From contig NZ_CP130060.1 in NCBI RefSeq assembly GCF_030644385.1, positions 1,240,001 to 1,304,000 of the forward strand: a stretch of DNA of 64,000 bases, given 5' to 3'. This DNA is from Stomatobaculum sp. F0698 (lineage in GTDB: Bacteria > Bacillota > Clostridia > Lachnospirales > Lachnospiraceae). Under the pieces are notes generated by a model that was not told the origin of the DNA, searched no databases, and saw nothing but the letters and a program-made list of their open reading frames with translations. The stretch's first letter is position 1. The number at the start of each line of letters is the position of its first letter. The translations under genes were made by a program, and so were the position numbers. This document shows, one piece after another, positions 41,459 through 51,064 of the stretch.

Positions 41459-41817
41459 GAGTTTTCATCATTTGTGCTTTGATTTCGCAATCGATTTCTC
41501 TTTTTCAGACTTGTGTTACGTCCTTTTCCTGACTATACATCTCTTCACATGTACTTCTTCGATTGATTCACTTCGCATTTGTCGCTTCGTTTTTCGCACT
41601 TCTCGCTTACTTCTGCGTTTTTCGCTTTGCGTTCGCTTCCGCGTTTTATCACTTCGCGTTTGCCGCATCGTTTTTTACGCTCCGCATTCACTTCCGCGTT
41701 TCTTCACTTCGCATTTACTGCCGGCTTCTCGCTCTTCGCGTTATGCTTGTTCGCGCTTCGTTTTGCGTTTTTACGCTATATCATCTTGTCTCAGGCGTTT
41801 TGTGTTTCTTACCGTAC
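41459..41817. repeat. Gene-free pyrimidine-rich tract with degenerate repeats
   Basis: Over 41560-41790 the plus strand carries many loose copies of CTTCGCGTTT and CTTCGCATTT (purine-rich AAACGCGAAG on the minus strand). Several plus frames are open only because of this periodicity; none has a ribosome site or a plausible protein. No promoter seen. Perhaps decayed repeats. Confidence 0.55.
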
Positions 41818-41820
41818 CGA

Positions 41821-41857
41821 AAAGACAGCCTCCCGGCGGGAAGCTGTCTCTTTTCTC
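41821..41857. terminator. Terminator of the thrH-like gene
   Basis: GACAGC, a GC-rich loop TCCCGGCGGGA, GCTGTC; T-rich on both sides. Next to the stop codon. Confidence 0.8.
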
Positions 41858-42457
41858 TTATTGTGCCGCCTTAATTGCCGCAAGGAGTTCCTCATAGCTC
41901 TCAAAAGCCGGGAACTGCGGATATGCCTTCTTGATTTCCTCGGTGCTGCGGAACAGAAAGCCCGCCTTACTCGCCTCGATCATGCCGAGATCGTTGTAGC
42001 TGTCACCGCTCGCAATGGTCTCGTAGCCGATCGACTGGAACGCGCGCACGGTCGTTAACTTGGAGTGCTCAATTCGCATGCGGAAGCCCGTAATCTCTCC
42101 GTTCTCCGCGACCTCGAGCGAATTGCAGAAAATGGTCGGATAGCCGAGCTTCTTCATGAGGGGCGCCGCAAACTGCGTAAAGGTATCACTCAAAATGATA
42201 ACCTGGGTAAAACTCCGGAGCTCATCGAGGAACTCTTTTGCACCCGGCATCGGGTCGATGGTAGCAATGGTGTCCTGAATCTCCTTAAGTCCCAGGCCGT
42301 GCTCCTTCAAAATATCGATGCGGTAGCGCATCAGCTTATCGTAATCCGGCTCATCTCTGGTGGTACGCTTGAGCTCCGGAATGCCCGTCGCCTCCGCAAA
42401 CGCAATCCAGATTTCCGGAACCAATACACCTTCAAGATCCAAGCAAACAATATTCAT
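41858..42457 (-). CDS. thrH: Phosphoserine phosphatase / homoserine phosphotransferase (ThrH type)
   Basis: A 199-residue HAD enzyme. Motif I CLDLEGVLVPEIW (DLEG, as in ThrH rather than DxDxT), motif II ILSDTFTQF, motif III Lys in HSKLTTVRAFQ and motif IV ASGDSYNDLGMIE. ThrH dephosphorylates phosphoserine and can pass phosphate to homoserine, linking serine and threonine synthesis. ATG follows AGGAGGCGGCAC. Own extended -10 promoter and terminator; a single gene. Confidence 0.88.
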   Translation of the reverse strand: MNIVCLDLEGVLVPEIWIAFAEATGIPELKRTTRDEPDYDKLMRYRIDILKEHGLGLKEIQDTIATIDPMPGAKEFLDELRSFTQVIILSDTFTQFAAPLMKKLGYPTIFCNSLEVAENGEITGFRMRIEHSKLTTVRAFQSIGYETIASGDSYNDLGMIEASKAGFLFRSTEEIKKAYPQFPAFESYEELLAAIKAAQ

Positions 42458-42490
42458 GTGCCGCCTCCTAAAAAAACAGTCAATGCCGCT

Positions 42491-42499
42491 ATTATAGCA
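42491..42499 (-). promoter_or_regulatory. Extended -10 promoter of thrH
   Basis: On the minus strand TGCTATAAT, about 35 bases before the start codon. Confidence 0.6.
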
Positions 42500-42519
42500 A
42501 ACAGAGCCTCACTTTTCCA

Positions 42520-44286
42520 CTAAATCGCCTTTCCGAGGAACTGGCTCTCGTAGAGCGTATAATAAAAGCCCTGCTTTGCCATGAGTTCCTCGTGGTTTCC
42601 CTCTTCGATGATGTGTCCCGCCTTCATGACAAGGATTACATCCGCATTGCGTATGGTCGAAAGTCGATGCGCCACGATAAAGCTCGTGCGTCCTTCCATC
42701 AGGCGGTTAAAGGCCTCCTGAATTTTGAGTTCCGTTCGTGTGTCAATGGAAGAAGTCGCCTCGTCCAAGATGAGCATGGATGGGTTACTCATCATAACGC
42801 GGGCGATGCAGAGTAACTGCTTTTGTCCCTGCGAGAAGCCCTCTCCGTTCTCGGCAATGACCGTATCATAGCCGTCCGGAAGCCGCTCGATAAAGCCTGC
42901 AATGTGGCAGGCGCGCGCCACTTCACGCATCTTTTCTTCCGAAATGCCGGGATTTCCCATGGTGATGTTTTCGCGTATGGTTCCGCTCTTTAACCAGGTC
43001 TCCTGGAGCACCATGCCGAAACCGCCGCGCAGCGACGCACGCGTTAAATCGCGAAGATCCGTCCCGTCGAGACTTATGGCCCCGCCCGTCACATCGTAAA
43101 AACGCATCAAGAGATTGATGAGCGTTGTTTTGCCGCAACCGGTCGGACCGACAATCGCGATTTTCTGTCCCGGCTTTACCGCAAAGTTAAAATCTTCAAT
43201 CAAATGCTGTTCCGGCACATAGGAAAAATCCACCTGATTAAAACGAACCGCACCGCGAAACCCTTCGGGTGCAAGCGCCGTTGCCCGGTCCGGAACCTCT
43301 TCCGTTTCTTCAATGAGCTCAAAAAGCCGCGCCGCGCAGGCAATGGCGTTCTGGAGTTCCGTTAAGACGCCCGAAATCTCGTTAAAAGGCTTTGCGTACT
43401 GGCTCGCATAACTCAAAAAAGCCGTGAGTTCACCGACACTTAAACTTCCGCCGATCACCGAGAGCGCCCCGACCGCGCCGACTATCATATAGACCAAGGC
43501 ATTGACAAACCGCGTCGTCGGATTGGTCAGCGACGAGTAAAAGGTCGCCTTTAAGGAAGTTTCCGTCAATTTCTCGTTCAGTTCGTCAAAGTTTCGAATG
43601 ACCGCTTCTTCGCGGTGAAAGGCCTTGACCACGCGCTGCCCCTCAACCATCTCGTTGATCATGCCGGTCTGCTCTCCGCGCAGTTTCGACTGCGCGCGGA
43701 ACAAGAGGTAGCTGTGCTTACTAATATAACCCGCCACAAAGAAGCTGAGCGGCGTAATCAAGACCACGGCGAGGGTTATACTTAAGCTCACGGAGAGCAT
43801 AAAGAGTAAAGTCCCGACTATGGTCAAAACGCCCGTAAAAAGCTGGGTAAAACCCATCAATAGGCCGTCCGAAAACTGATCCGCATCCGCAATCACGCGG
43901 CTCTCGATTTCTCCCGCCGGGTGGGCATCCAAATAGCTGAGCGGCAGGCGCTCAATCTTTCGAAACGCCTCGTTTCTGAGGTCCCTCACCACGGAGTAGG
44001 CCAGACGGTTGTTGCAGAGATTCATGAGCCATTGGAACAACGCTACTCCGGCGGCAGCCAGTGCTATTTTCAGTATGACTCGATGTACCCCCGGGAAATC
44101 CACGCGCCCCGCCCCTATCATGTGGTCCACCGCCTCACCCGTGAGACGCGGCGCGAGCAGGGTCAGCACCACCGTAAGAAACGCAAACAGCAGGGAGGCC
44201 GCCAGCCAAAGCCGGAAGCGCCCGATGTAGCGCAACACCTTTTTTACCGTGCGCCACTGCAAATCATTCCTTTTCTTTGCTTCCAT
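42520..44286 (-). CDS. ABC exporter half-transporter, second subunit
   Basis: A 588-residue fusion of a six-helix exporter membrane domain and an ATPase: Walker A GPTGCGKTTLIN near 380, signature FSQGQKQLL (degenerate LSGGQ), and Walker B MLILDEATSSIDT with the catalytic Glu. Paired with the gene upstream it forms a heterodimeric exporter of the TM287/288 or BmrCD type; substrates may be drugs, peptides or lipids. ATG follows AGGAGGCCTGA with the previous stop adjacent. Its catalytic Glu complements the degenerate partner. Confidence 0.93.
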   Translation of the reverse strand: MEAKKRNDLQWRTVKKVLRYIGRFRLWLAASLLFAFLTVVLTLLAPRLTGEAVDHMIGAGRVDFPGVHRVILKIALAAAGVALFQWLMNLCNNRLAYSVVRDLRNEAFRKIERLPLSYLDAHPAGEIESRVIADADQFSDGLLMGFTQLFTGVLTIVGTLLFMLSVSLSITLAVVLITPLSFFVAGYISKHSYLLFRAQSKLRGEQTGMINEMVEGQRVVKAFHREEAVIRNFDELNEKLTETSLKATFYSSLTNPTTRFVNALVYMIVGAVGALSVIGGSLSVGELTAFLSYASQYAKPFNEISGVLTELQNAIACAARLFELIEETEEVPDRATALAPEGFRGAVRFNQVDFSYVPEQHLIEDFNFAVKPGQKIAIVGPTGCGKTTLINLLMRFYDVTGGAISLDGTDLRDLTRASLRGGFGMVLQETWLKSGTIRENITMGNPGISEEKMREVARACHIAGFIERLPDGYDTVIAENGEGFSQGQKQLLCIARVMMSNPSMLILDEATSSIDTRTELKIQEAFNRLMEGRTSFIVAHRLSTIRNADVILVMKAGHIIEEGNHEELMAKQGFYYTLYESQFLGKAI

Positions 44287-46038
44287 TCAGGCCTCCTTCG
44301 GAAACTGGGAGTAGTAGATCTCCTGATACACTTCATTGTCCCGTAACAATTCCTCATGTGTGCCGCTGCCAACGAGCGTACCGTTATCCAGTACCAGTAT
44401 CCGGTCCGCATACTGCACCGAAGCCGCGCGCTGCGACACAATGAAGCAGGTAATATCCCAGGCGCTTTCGCGTATGGCGGTCCGAAGCGCCGCATCCGTT
44501 GCGAAATCGAGCGCCGAGGCACTGTCGTCCAAAATCAGAATCTGCGGTTTTTTCATGAGCGCACGTGCAATCGTGAGACGCTGCTTCTGCCCGCCGGAGA
44601 GATTTCTCGCATTTTGCTCCAAGTAAAAGTCGAGCTTCCCGGGCTTGGTCTCCACATACTCTTTCGCCTGCGCAATTGTGAGGGCATCCCAAAACGCCGC
44701 GTTGTCGGCATCCTCCTTGCCCCATCGGAGATTGTCCGCAATGCTGCCCCGGAAAAGCTCTGCCTTCTGCAACACCATGCCGATGTTTGCACGGAGACTC
44801 TCCAGCGTTAAGCGGCGCACATCTTCACCGAAAACGCGAACCTCCCCGGCACTCGCGTCATAAAAGCGGGGAATCAGGTTCACCAGGGAGGATTTACCGC
44901 TGCCCGTGCCGCCGATAATGCCTATGGTATCGCCCGCATAGGCAGTAAAGCTGATGTCATGCAGGGCCTCTCCGCTCTCCTTGTCATAGCGAAGAGAGAC
45001 ATCCCGAAACTCGACCGCCTTTTTGCGCCCGTTCTCTTTGCTCTCGGCCTCTCCTAAAAAGACCTCGCTTGCATTTTCGCTGCCGTCCTGCATATCGCTA
45101 TGCACCTCCAGTACGGCCGCGACACGCTCGCTGCAGGCAGCCGCACGCGTCACCTGAATGATGAGGTTTGCAAGCTTGATGAGCTCCACCAGAATTTGCG
45201 ACATATAGTTTAAAAGCGCAACCGCCTGTCCGGTCTCCAAAATACCCGTATTCACCCGCACGGCATCCGTTTGAATCAACGCGACAACGGCAAGGTTAAT
45301 CAGCACATAGGTCAGCGGATTCATGAGACCCGAAATGCGCCCCACCTTGAGCTGCTCTGCCAAAAGTGCCGCATTTCGCGCGGCATAGCGCTTCCGCTCT
45401 GTCTCCTCCTGCCGAAAGGCGCGTATCACACGGACACCGGTCAGGTTTTCGCGCGTGCTCGTCATAATCTCATCCAGTTTTCCCTGCACCCGCTTGTAGA
45501 GCGGCAAGGTGGTCAAGAGAATCCAAAAGACCACCGCTCCGATTACCGGAATTGCGACCGCAAAGATGAGCGCCGAAGGACCGTCGATGGTAAACGCCAT
45601 GACCATGGCGCCAAACACGATAAAGGGAGAACGCAAAAACAGACGGAGTACCATGTTGACTCCGGACTGCACCTGGTTCACATCGCTCGTCATGCGGGTA
45701 ATCAGCGTGTCCGCACCGAACAGATCCAGCTGGGAAAAACTTAACTCCTGCACCTTCGAGAAGAGCCTATGCCTTAACTCGCCGCCGAGCCGCATTGAGG
45801 CCTTGGCCGCAAAGTACTGCGCTACAATCGAAAAACCAAGCCCCGCAGCGCCGAGCAGTAAGAGCAGCCCGGACTGTTGCAACACATAGAGCCGATCTCC
45901 GCTCGCAATGCCGCGGTCTATGATCCGCGCCATAATGAGCGGGACAAGCAGTTCAAGCAACGCTTCCACCAGCTTAAAGAACGGCGCGAGTACCGCCTCT
46001 CTCCTATACTTCTTTAATATCGGTATCAAAACCTTCAT
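44287..46038 (-). CDS. ABC exporter half-transporter, first subunit (degenerate site)
   Basis: A 583-residue exporter subunit: six membrane helices, Walker A GGTGSGKSSLVN, signature LSGGQKQRLTI, and Walker B QILILDDSASALD, where the catalytic Glu is Asp. This matches the degenerate-site subunit of heterodimeric exporters, in which only one site hydrolyses ATP. ATG follows AAAGGGAGGGGCGT. First gene of a two-gene operon with a good promoter that has a palindrome in its spacer. Confidence 0.93.
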   Translation of the reverse strand: MKVLIPILKKYRREAVLAPFFKLVEALLELLVPLIMARIIDRGIASGDRLYVLQQSGLLLLLGAAGLGFSIVAQYFAAKASMRLGGELRHRLFSKVQELSFSQLDLFGADTLITRMTSDVNQVQSGVNMVLRLFLRSPFIVFGAMVMAFTIDGPSALIFAVAIPVIGAVVFWILLTTLPLYKRVQGKLDEIMTSTRENLTGVRVIRAFRQEETERKRYAARNAALLAEQLKVGRISGLMNPLTYVLINLAVVALIQTDAVRVNTGILETGQAVALLNYMSQILVELIKLANLIIQVTRAAACSERVAAVLEVHSDMQDGSENASEVFLGEAESKENGRKKAVEFRDVSLRYDKESGEALHDISFTAYAGDTIGIIGGTGSGKSSLVNLIPRFYDASAGEVRVFGEDVRRLTLESLRANIGMVLQKAELFRGSIADNLRWGKEDADNAAFWDALTIAQAKEYVETKPGKLDFYLEQNARNLSGGQKQRLTIARALMKKPQILILDDSASALDFATDAALRTAIRESAWDITCFIVSQRAASVQYADRILVLDNGTLVGSGTHEELLRDNEVYQEIYYSQFPKEA

Positions 46039-46060
46039 ACGCCCCTCCCTTTCTCACAAT

Positions 46061-46089
46061 ATCCTAGCGAGCCGTACCACGGCTGTCAA
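46061..46089 (-). promoter_or_regulatory. Promoter of the ABC exporter with palindromic spacer
   Basis: On the minus strand TTGACA, 17 bases, TAGGAT. The spacer and -35 edge form AGCCGT-GGT-ACGGCT (46070-46084), a perfect palindrome that looks like an operator. Confidence 0.75.
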
Positions 46090-46340
46090 GAAATGCTCCG
46101 ACCCATGGATTCCCGGGCGCAAGCAAAGGGAACTACCAACCTGTATCCGCTCGGGTACACCGGCTTGAAGAAACCCACTCTAAGCCTTTCCATTTTTCAT
46201 GTTGTGCAGAGATCGCAACAGCGTTGCCACCTTTCCTTCCGTGCAGACTTTGTCTTGTGTTCAACCCGGGATTTCTTCGCACATTGCTTGAACCGACGGC
46301 ATGCAAAGATAATGCGACAATGCTGTGCATACTTTTACCG
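46090..46340. other. Intergenic stretch, no gene recognised
   Basis: About 250 bases between the exporter promoter and the terminator of the surface-protein operon. Only short frames without ribosome sites; no RNA fold recognised. Confidence 0.5.
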
Positions 46341-46387
46341 AACAGAAAGGCGGGGCGGTGAAGACTTAGAGTCTTCACCGCCCCGCC
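46341..46387 (-). terminator. Strong terminator of the surface-protein cluster
   Basis: Eighteen-base perfect arms GGCGGGGCGGTGAAGACT (46349-46366) and their complement (46370-46387), loop of three, then TTTCTGTT on the minus strand. Confidence 0.9.
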
Positions 46388-46433
46388 CGCATATACGAGA
46401 ATTAGGGGAGTCTCGTTTTTGCTTTACCTTGCC

Positions 46434-49400
46434 TTACGGCGTCTCGCGAATCCAAGCACCGGAAGCATCCACATGGTAGCCGTCCGGCGTTACTTCGTTC
46501 GCGTACATGGAACCGTACGGTCTGCCGCCGCGGTTTCCGTACACCCAACGGTTCTGAGTTGCATCCCAGTCCCAAGTCGGTGCCGGCGTTACCGGGTTCA
46601 GGTAGTACCAAACGCCGTCAATCTCCTGCCAGCCGGTCAGCATGGAACCTGTCATGATGTTCAGGTAATACCACTTGCCGTCCGCGCTGTCGTGATACCA
46701 GCCCTTATCCATCGAACCGAACCAGCCATCGTGGTTCGTGGAGAGGTGATACCAAACGCCCTGGTCGTTCTTCCACCAGCCGCTGTCCATGACACCGTTC
46801 TCATCGAAGTGGTAGCTGTAAATCTTGGTCTGGCCGTCAAAGGTGTAAGCGACATCCGCCCAGGTGTTCGTGAGCTTACGGCTGTTGCCGAGCTCGAAGT
46901 ACCAGCCGTGGCCTGCCGGGTCAAAGTTCACCCAGTTGCCCTCTGCGCCGTTCTGGTAGACACGGTTGCCCGTGCCGGACGGCGTCGTACTGCCCGTTAC
47001 ACCTCTGCTGCTGCCGCCGCGGCCTCTGCCGCCGCCACCGCCGCCGCCGCCGTGGCTGCCGCCGCCGCCGGAGCCGGAGCCGGAGCCGCCGCTACCGCCC
47101 GGAGTCGGTGCCGGAACGATGCCTGCGATTCTCGCAAGGATGCCGTCAATCAGCGCCTTGAGGTTCGCGTGCTCCGTAACAAGCTCCGCCGTGGTGGGTC
47201 TCGGGAGACGGTTTGCAAGCGCATTTGCCTGCGTCACCGCGTTGTTGAGATCTGCGAGCTCGGTCGGCGTGAGGTGCGGAATGATGCGCGGATCCGTCAT
47301 CACTGCGTTGCCTCTGTTGATCTCGCCGATCAGGTTGTTTCTCGCATTCTGCCAAGCGGTGTCATCCGCCGGAATGTACATTGCATAGAGCGTCATATCG
47401 CGGGTCACAGCATCGGAGTCCGCAAAGGTCGGTGCCGTCTGGCTGTTCGCCTTACGGAACTGATCGAACTCATACTCGATGCCGGTTGCCGGATCCGTGT
47501 AGTTCATCGCCAGCGCGCCGCGCATGGTCGTGTAGTCCGGATGGCTTGCGAGGTCGCTGCCGTGTGCGATACGGAAGGTGTAAGGCGTACCGCGCATTGC
47601 GTCAATCACAGTGACCGTGTGTGCCTTCTTATAGCTCAGCACGAGGTAATCACCGTTCTTCGCCTCGAAGCTGAAGTTGCCGTCAAAGCCCGCTGCGCTG
47701 AGGTCAGCCGGATTCATCGGAACCGGAACGTAGTTCACGTTTCCGCTCAAATCGATGGTGCGCTTCCAGAGCTCATAATCGGTGTTGTTCTTAATGCTGT
47801 CATCGAGACGCGCAAGCACGCGCATGGTCGCGTTGCTGTTGGTCGCCGGAACCATCTTGTTGACGCCGTCCACGTCTCTTGCGAGGCCGACCTGCAGGCT
47901 CCACGGGAGCTTCATCTCGTTGTCGCCCGTCTGGGTCTTCAGCTCATTTGCATAGTTGCTTGCCACCGTACCGCGGTTGAACTTCGCGATGTAGGTGATG
48001 GTGTCAACGCTCGGGTTTGCAAGCGCTGCCGTATCATCCGGGTTGTCAATGAGCTCGGTGAGGAGTCTTACATTGTCTGCCGGATCCAGTGCAAAGCGGC
48101 CGTCCTTCGGCGTATAGTCAAGGTCTGCCTTCGGCTGAGCCGGAAGGATGGACTGACCGTTGTAGCTTGCGGATACGGTTACGGAGCCGGCCGGCATCAC
48201 AATACGCTGACCCGTTGTCGTAAGTCCGCTCAGATTGCCGAGGAGTACGTTCCAACGCTTAAACGTTGTTCCTGCCGGCACATCCGCGTCAAACTTAATC
48301 TTGTCGCCTTCCCGGAAGGTAACGTTCGTATCGTCGGCGCCGATCGGAATAATCTGTTCCGTACCGTTAACCATTCTCTTGATCTCGACAACCTTACCGC
48401 CGTTTTCAAGCTTCAGCGTGTATTCCTGCGTCGCTGCGGACGGGGTGCCGGTCACCGGAATCACGGTGCCCTGCGGCAGCTGATCCTGCGGCGTCTGGCT
48501 GCCGCCCACCGGTCTTGCGACCACGGTGTAAGTCGTGTTCGGGTCGAGGTTGTCAAAGACAATCGCTGCGCCCGGCGTGCTCGGGGTAACCCAGCCGGAA
48601 GCCGGAACCACATTGCCGCTCGCATCAATCAGGGAGTACTCCGTGTTCGGTGCGGTCGGGCTGACCGTAATGGTCTTCTGGCCTGCGTTTGCGGCATCGG
48701 TACCGACCGTTGCGTTCGATCCCGCTGCCGGCACATTTACCACGGTCGGCTGGCTGCGATCTGCTGCGACTACGCTCGTAATCGGGGTGCCCGCTGCCGG
48801 GTTCTGTGCGGTTGTGAGTTCGTATACCTGGTACTGTGCGTTGACCGGAAGTCCCGTAAATGCACCGCTCTGAAGCGCCGTACCCGGAAGGGTTGCAATC
48901 ACGTTTCCGTTCATATCGGTGATTGCGTAGTTTCTGAGGCTGTTTGCGCCGTTTACCTTAACCGTACCGGTGCCGTTGTTTGCAACTTCGCCGTTTGCGT
49001 TCGGCATTGCAAGCACGCCGTCATCCGTCATACCGATGCGGGTAAAGACCGTCGTATAGGTCTCGCTGCCGTTGATGACCGTCGAGTTCATCGGCTGAGA
49101 ACCGGAGCTGCTGGTCCACGGCTGTGCCATGTAGTTCGAGTTTACCGGAACCGGTGTCGGCTTCGGAACATCCGCCCAAGTGGTTGCACGCCACATACCG
49201 GAAGCAGTATCCCTGGTCTGCTCACCGACACGCACCGTCGTGTTGCCGGTCAGGCTGCCGTTTGCGCTGTGCGCAAAGTTAATCGTATACCACTTGTTCG
49301 GATCCTCGACGAACTTCGGGTAGACACTGACCGCCGTCGGGGTGGTCGTGCCGGCCGGAATCGCGAGTTTCTGATCTGCGGTCGTAATCGTGGAACTGTC

Positions 49401-51053
49401 GGTGTCTCCGTCGTAAATCTTCTGCTCCGCGCCACCGTTGATCTTCACATACCAACCCTCGAGCTTGTAGTTCGGGACCGGATCCGCGCTGATTGCAAGA
49501 TTGCCGAGCGAGTCAAGACCCACCAGCTCCTTCCAGGTGTAGGAACCGACGCGAATGGAACGCGGCGCCGTGTTTCCGTTGATATCACCGTTTGCCGTAG
49601 AAGTGTAGCTGACACGCGCCCAGGTGCTCGCATCGTTCAAGTTCTCGACATAGGTAATCGTGATGATGGCACCCTGGCCGTCGGAACCTGCCTGCAGGTT
49701 AAAGTGCAGGTTTTCATCCGTACCCTGAACCATACCGGACGGGTTGCTTGCACCGCCGTTGGTGCCCGGGTTCATATTCGGCTGGTAGTTATAGCCCGGA
49801 AGGAAGGGAACCGCAACCGTCTGTGCGCCGGTCGCACCGACAGCTCTCGGCTCATCGATGTCCGGAAGATTCGGTCTGCCCTCCTGACCGTCCAACTTGT
49901 TGCCGTGGTTATCGAAGAACTTCACCTGTACGCGAATCTGATAAGCCGGATCGCGTCTGTAGGTGTACTTAATCTTGACATTCTGGTTCGGCATCTTGCC
50001 GGTCAGCACGCCGTTCGAATTAAACTGGAACTCGCCGTTTGCAGCAAGCTTGTTTGTGCCGTATACACAAGCGTTCTGGTTATCCGCATCACCGCTCACA
50101 ACCTGCACGCTGTCGTAGACAAAGCCCGCAATGGTCGGCGGCGTCATGCCGACCGACTCCTCTGCATTCTTGTTCTCAGAGGTTGACGCTTTAATCGTGG
50201 TACCGGTCTGATCCACATACTCCGTGCGGAGGGTGAAAAACTTGCTCGTATCCACAACATAGAGATAACGAATGGTCAGGTTATCGTTCGGCATCACGCC
50301 GCTCACGACATTGCCGGCGATTACATTGACCTGTGCAGCGCCGGTGCCGGCACCGGAATTCTCACCGAATTTGCGCTTTTTCTCGTTCTTTACAATGACA
50401 GAACCGACCTTATAGCCCGGGACCGCCGTCGGGGAGAGCGGAACTGCCGTGACCGTATCGCCCATAGCCTTCTGCGTTGCGGAAACCCAGGGAGCCCCGT
50501 TCGGGTTAAAGGCAATGTGATTGCCGGAATAGAAGCTGCCGCTATCGGTCGCCGGAAGCTCGGTAGTGCTACCGTCCAGCATACGGTAGTGCATCACCGT
50601 GTAGTCAAAGTTCTGCGCCACACCGCTCGGAACCCATTTCGGTGCGTACGTTTTGCTAGCACCCGGCATGGCAATCGGCAGCGCCGGCTCAACATACTTC
50701 AAAGGATCGGAAGCATCGTACCAGCCGCCAAAGGTGTAGCCCGGATAGGATACGCCTCCGAAATTCGGGAACGCCGGTCTCGCATCGGAATCGCCTGCGC
50801 TAGCGGGAGTGCCGTCCGAGTGAGTCAGCGGAATGCCCGCAAAGCCCGGAACGTCTCTCAAAAGAGTACCGGTCTCGCCCGAAACAGAGTTGCTCGTATA
50901 GCCGCCGTACGTAACCCCCGGACCGTCACCGGTATCAAAGGTAATCGTTGACGTTGCCGCATAAACCGGCAGCGCCGGGGCTGCCACGGAAAATACCATG
51001 ACAGCCGCCATCGCCGCGGCGATCCGAGACTTGAAATTATGTCTCAATCTCAT
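46434..51053 (-). CDS. Giant exported cell-wall-binding repeat protein, 1539 aa
   Basis: Signal peptide (about 1-33, PALPVYA), then a series of beta-rich repeats with ITYTYxR- and TVTYxY-like endings (VKIKYTYRRD, ITITYVEN) resembling MucBP/InlB-type adhesin repeats, a TTYTVVARPVGG fibronectin-like module near 900, and a helical domain near 1240-1320. A Gly/Ser/Arg tract (about 1330-1365) leads to five or so cell-wall-binding repeats (YHFDENGVMDSGWW, WYYLNIMTGSMLTGW) and the end VTPDGYHVDASGAWI. It is bound to wall choline or teichoic acid and likely acts in adhesion. ATG follows GGAGGAATGAG; 12 bases behind the 2181-aa gene. No enzyme motif seen. Confidence 0.85.
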   Translation of the reverse strand: MRLRHNFKSRIAAAMAAVMVFSVAAPALPVYAATSTITFDTGDGPGVTYGGYTSNSVSGETGTLLRDVPGFAGIPLTHSDGTPASAGDSDARPAFPNFGGVSYPGYTFGGWYDASDPLKYVEPALPIAMPGASKTYAPKWVPSGVAQNFDYTVMHYRMLDGSTTELPATDSGSFYSGNHIAFNPNGAPWVSATQKAMGDTVTAVPLSPTAVPGYKVGSVIVKNEKKRKFGENSGAGTGAAQVNVIAGNVVSGVMPNDNLTIRYLYVVDTSKFFTLRTEYVDQTGTTIKASTSENKNAEESVGMTPPTIAGFVYDSVQVVSGDADNQNACVYGTNKLAANGEFQFNSNGVLTGKMPNQNVKIKYTYRRDPAYQIRVQVKFFDNHGNKLDGQEGRPNLPDIDEPRAVGATGAQTVAVPFLPGYNYQPNMNPGTNGGASNPSGMVQGTDENLHFNLQAGSDGQGAIITITYVENLNDASTWARVSYTSTANGDINGNTAPRSIRVGSYTWKELVGLDSLGNLAISADPVPNYKLEGWYVKINGGAEQKIYDGDTDSSTITTADQKLAIPAGTTTPTAVSVYPKFVEDPNKWYTINFAHSANGSLTGNTTVRVGEQTRDTASGMWRATTWADVPKPTPVPVNSNYMAQPWTSSSGSQPMNSTVINGSETYTTVFTRIGMTDDGVLAMPNANGEVANNGTGTVKVNGANSLRNYAITDMNGNVIATLPGTALQSGAFTGLPVNAQYQVYELTTAQNPAAGTPITSVVAADRSQPTVVNVPAAGSNATVGTDAANAGQKTITVSPTAPNTEYSLIDASGNVVPASGWVTPSTPGAAIVFDNLDPNTTYTVVARPVGGSQTPQDQLPQGTVIPVTGTPSAATQEYTLKLENGGKVVEIKRMVNGTEQIIPIGADDTNVTFREGDKIKFDADVPAGTTFKRWNVLLGNLSGLTTTGQRIVMPAGSVTVSASYNGQSILPAQPKADLDYTPKDGRFALDPADNVRLLTELIDNPDDTAALANPSVDTITYIAKFNRGTVASNYANELKTQTGDNEMKLPWSLQVGLARDVDGVNKMVPATNSNATMRVLARLDDSIKNNTDYELWKRTIDLSGNVNYVPVPMNPADLSAAGFDGNFSFEAKNGDYLVLSYKKAHTVTVIDAMRGTPYTFRIAHGSDLASHPDYTTMRGALAMNYTDPATGIEYEFDQFRKANSQTAPTFADSDAVTRDMTLYAMYIPADDTAWQNARNNLIGEINRGNAVMTDPRIIPHLTPTELADLNNAVTQANALANRLPRPTTAELVTEHANLKALIDGILARIAGIVPAPTPGGSGGSGSGSGGGGSHGGGGGGGGRGRGGSSRGVTGSTTPSGTGNRVYQNGAEGNWVNFDPAGHGWYFELGNSRKLTNTWADVAYTFDGQTKIYSYHFDENGVMDSGWWKNDQGVWYHLSTNHDGWFGSMDKGWYHDSADGKWYYLNIMTGSMLTGWQEIDGVWYYLNPVTPAPTWDWDATQNRWVYGNRGGRPYGSMYANEVTPDGYHVDASGAWIRETP
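47000..47100 (-). repeat. GC-rich Gly/Arg/Ser codon tract
   Basis: Runs of GGC/GGT, CGC and AGC codons encode the Gly/Ser/Arg linker of the 1539-aa protein. A second similar tract is in the 2181-aa gene at about 51640-51810. Prone to slippage. Confidence 0.7.
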
Positions 51054-51064
51054 CTCATTCCTCC

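Noticed and set aside
41563..42058. Open frames on the plus strand with Phe/Ala/Leu-rich sequence
   Set aside because: Created by the CTTCGCGTTT periodicity; look like membrane helices but have no start signal and run into the antisense of thrH.
46419..50186. 1255-codon open frame on the plus strand opposite the 1539-aa gene
   Set aside because: It is an antisense shadow. The minus frame has a signal peptide, ribosome site, domain repeats and terminator; the plus frame has none and a composition rich in Arg, Val, Cys and His typical of reversed GC-rich codons.
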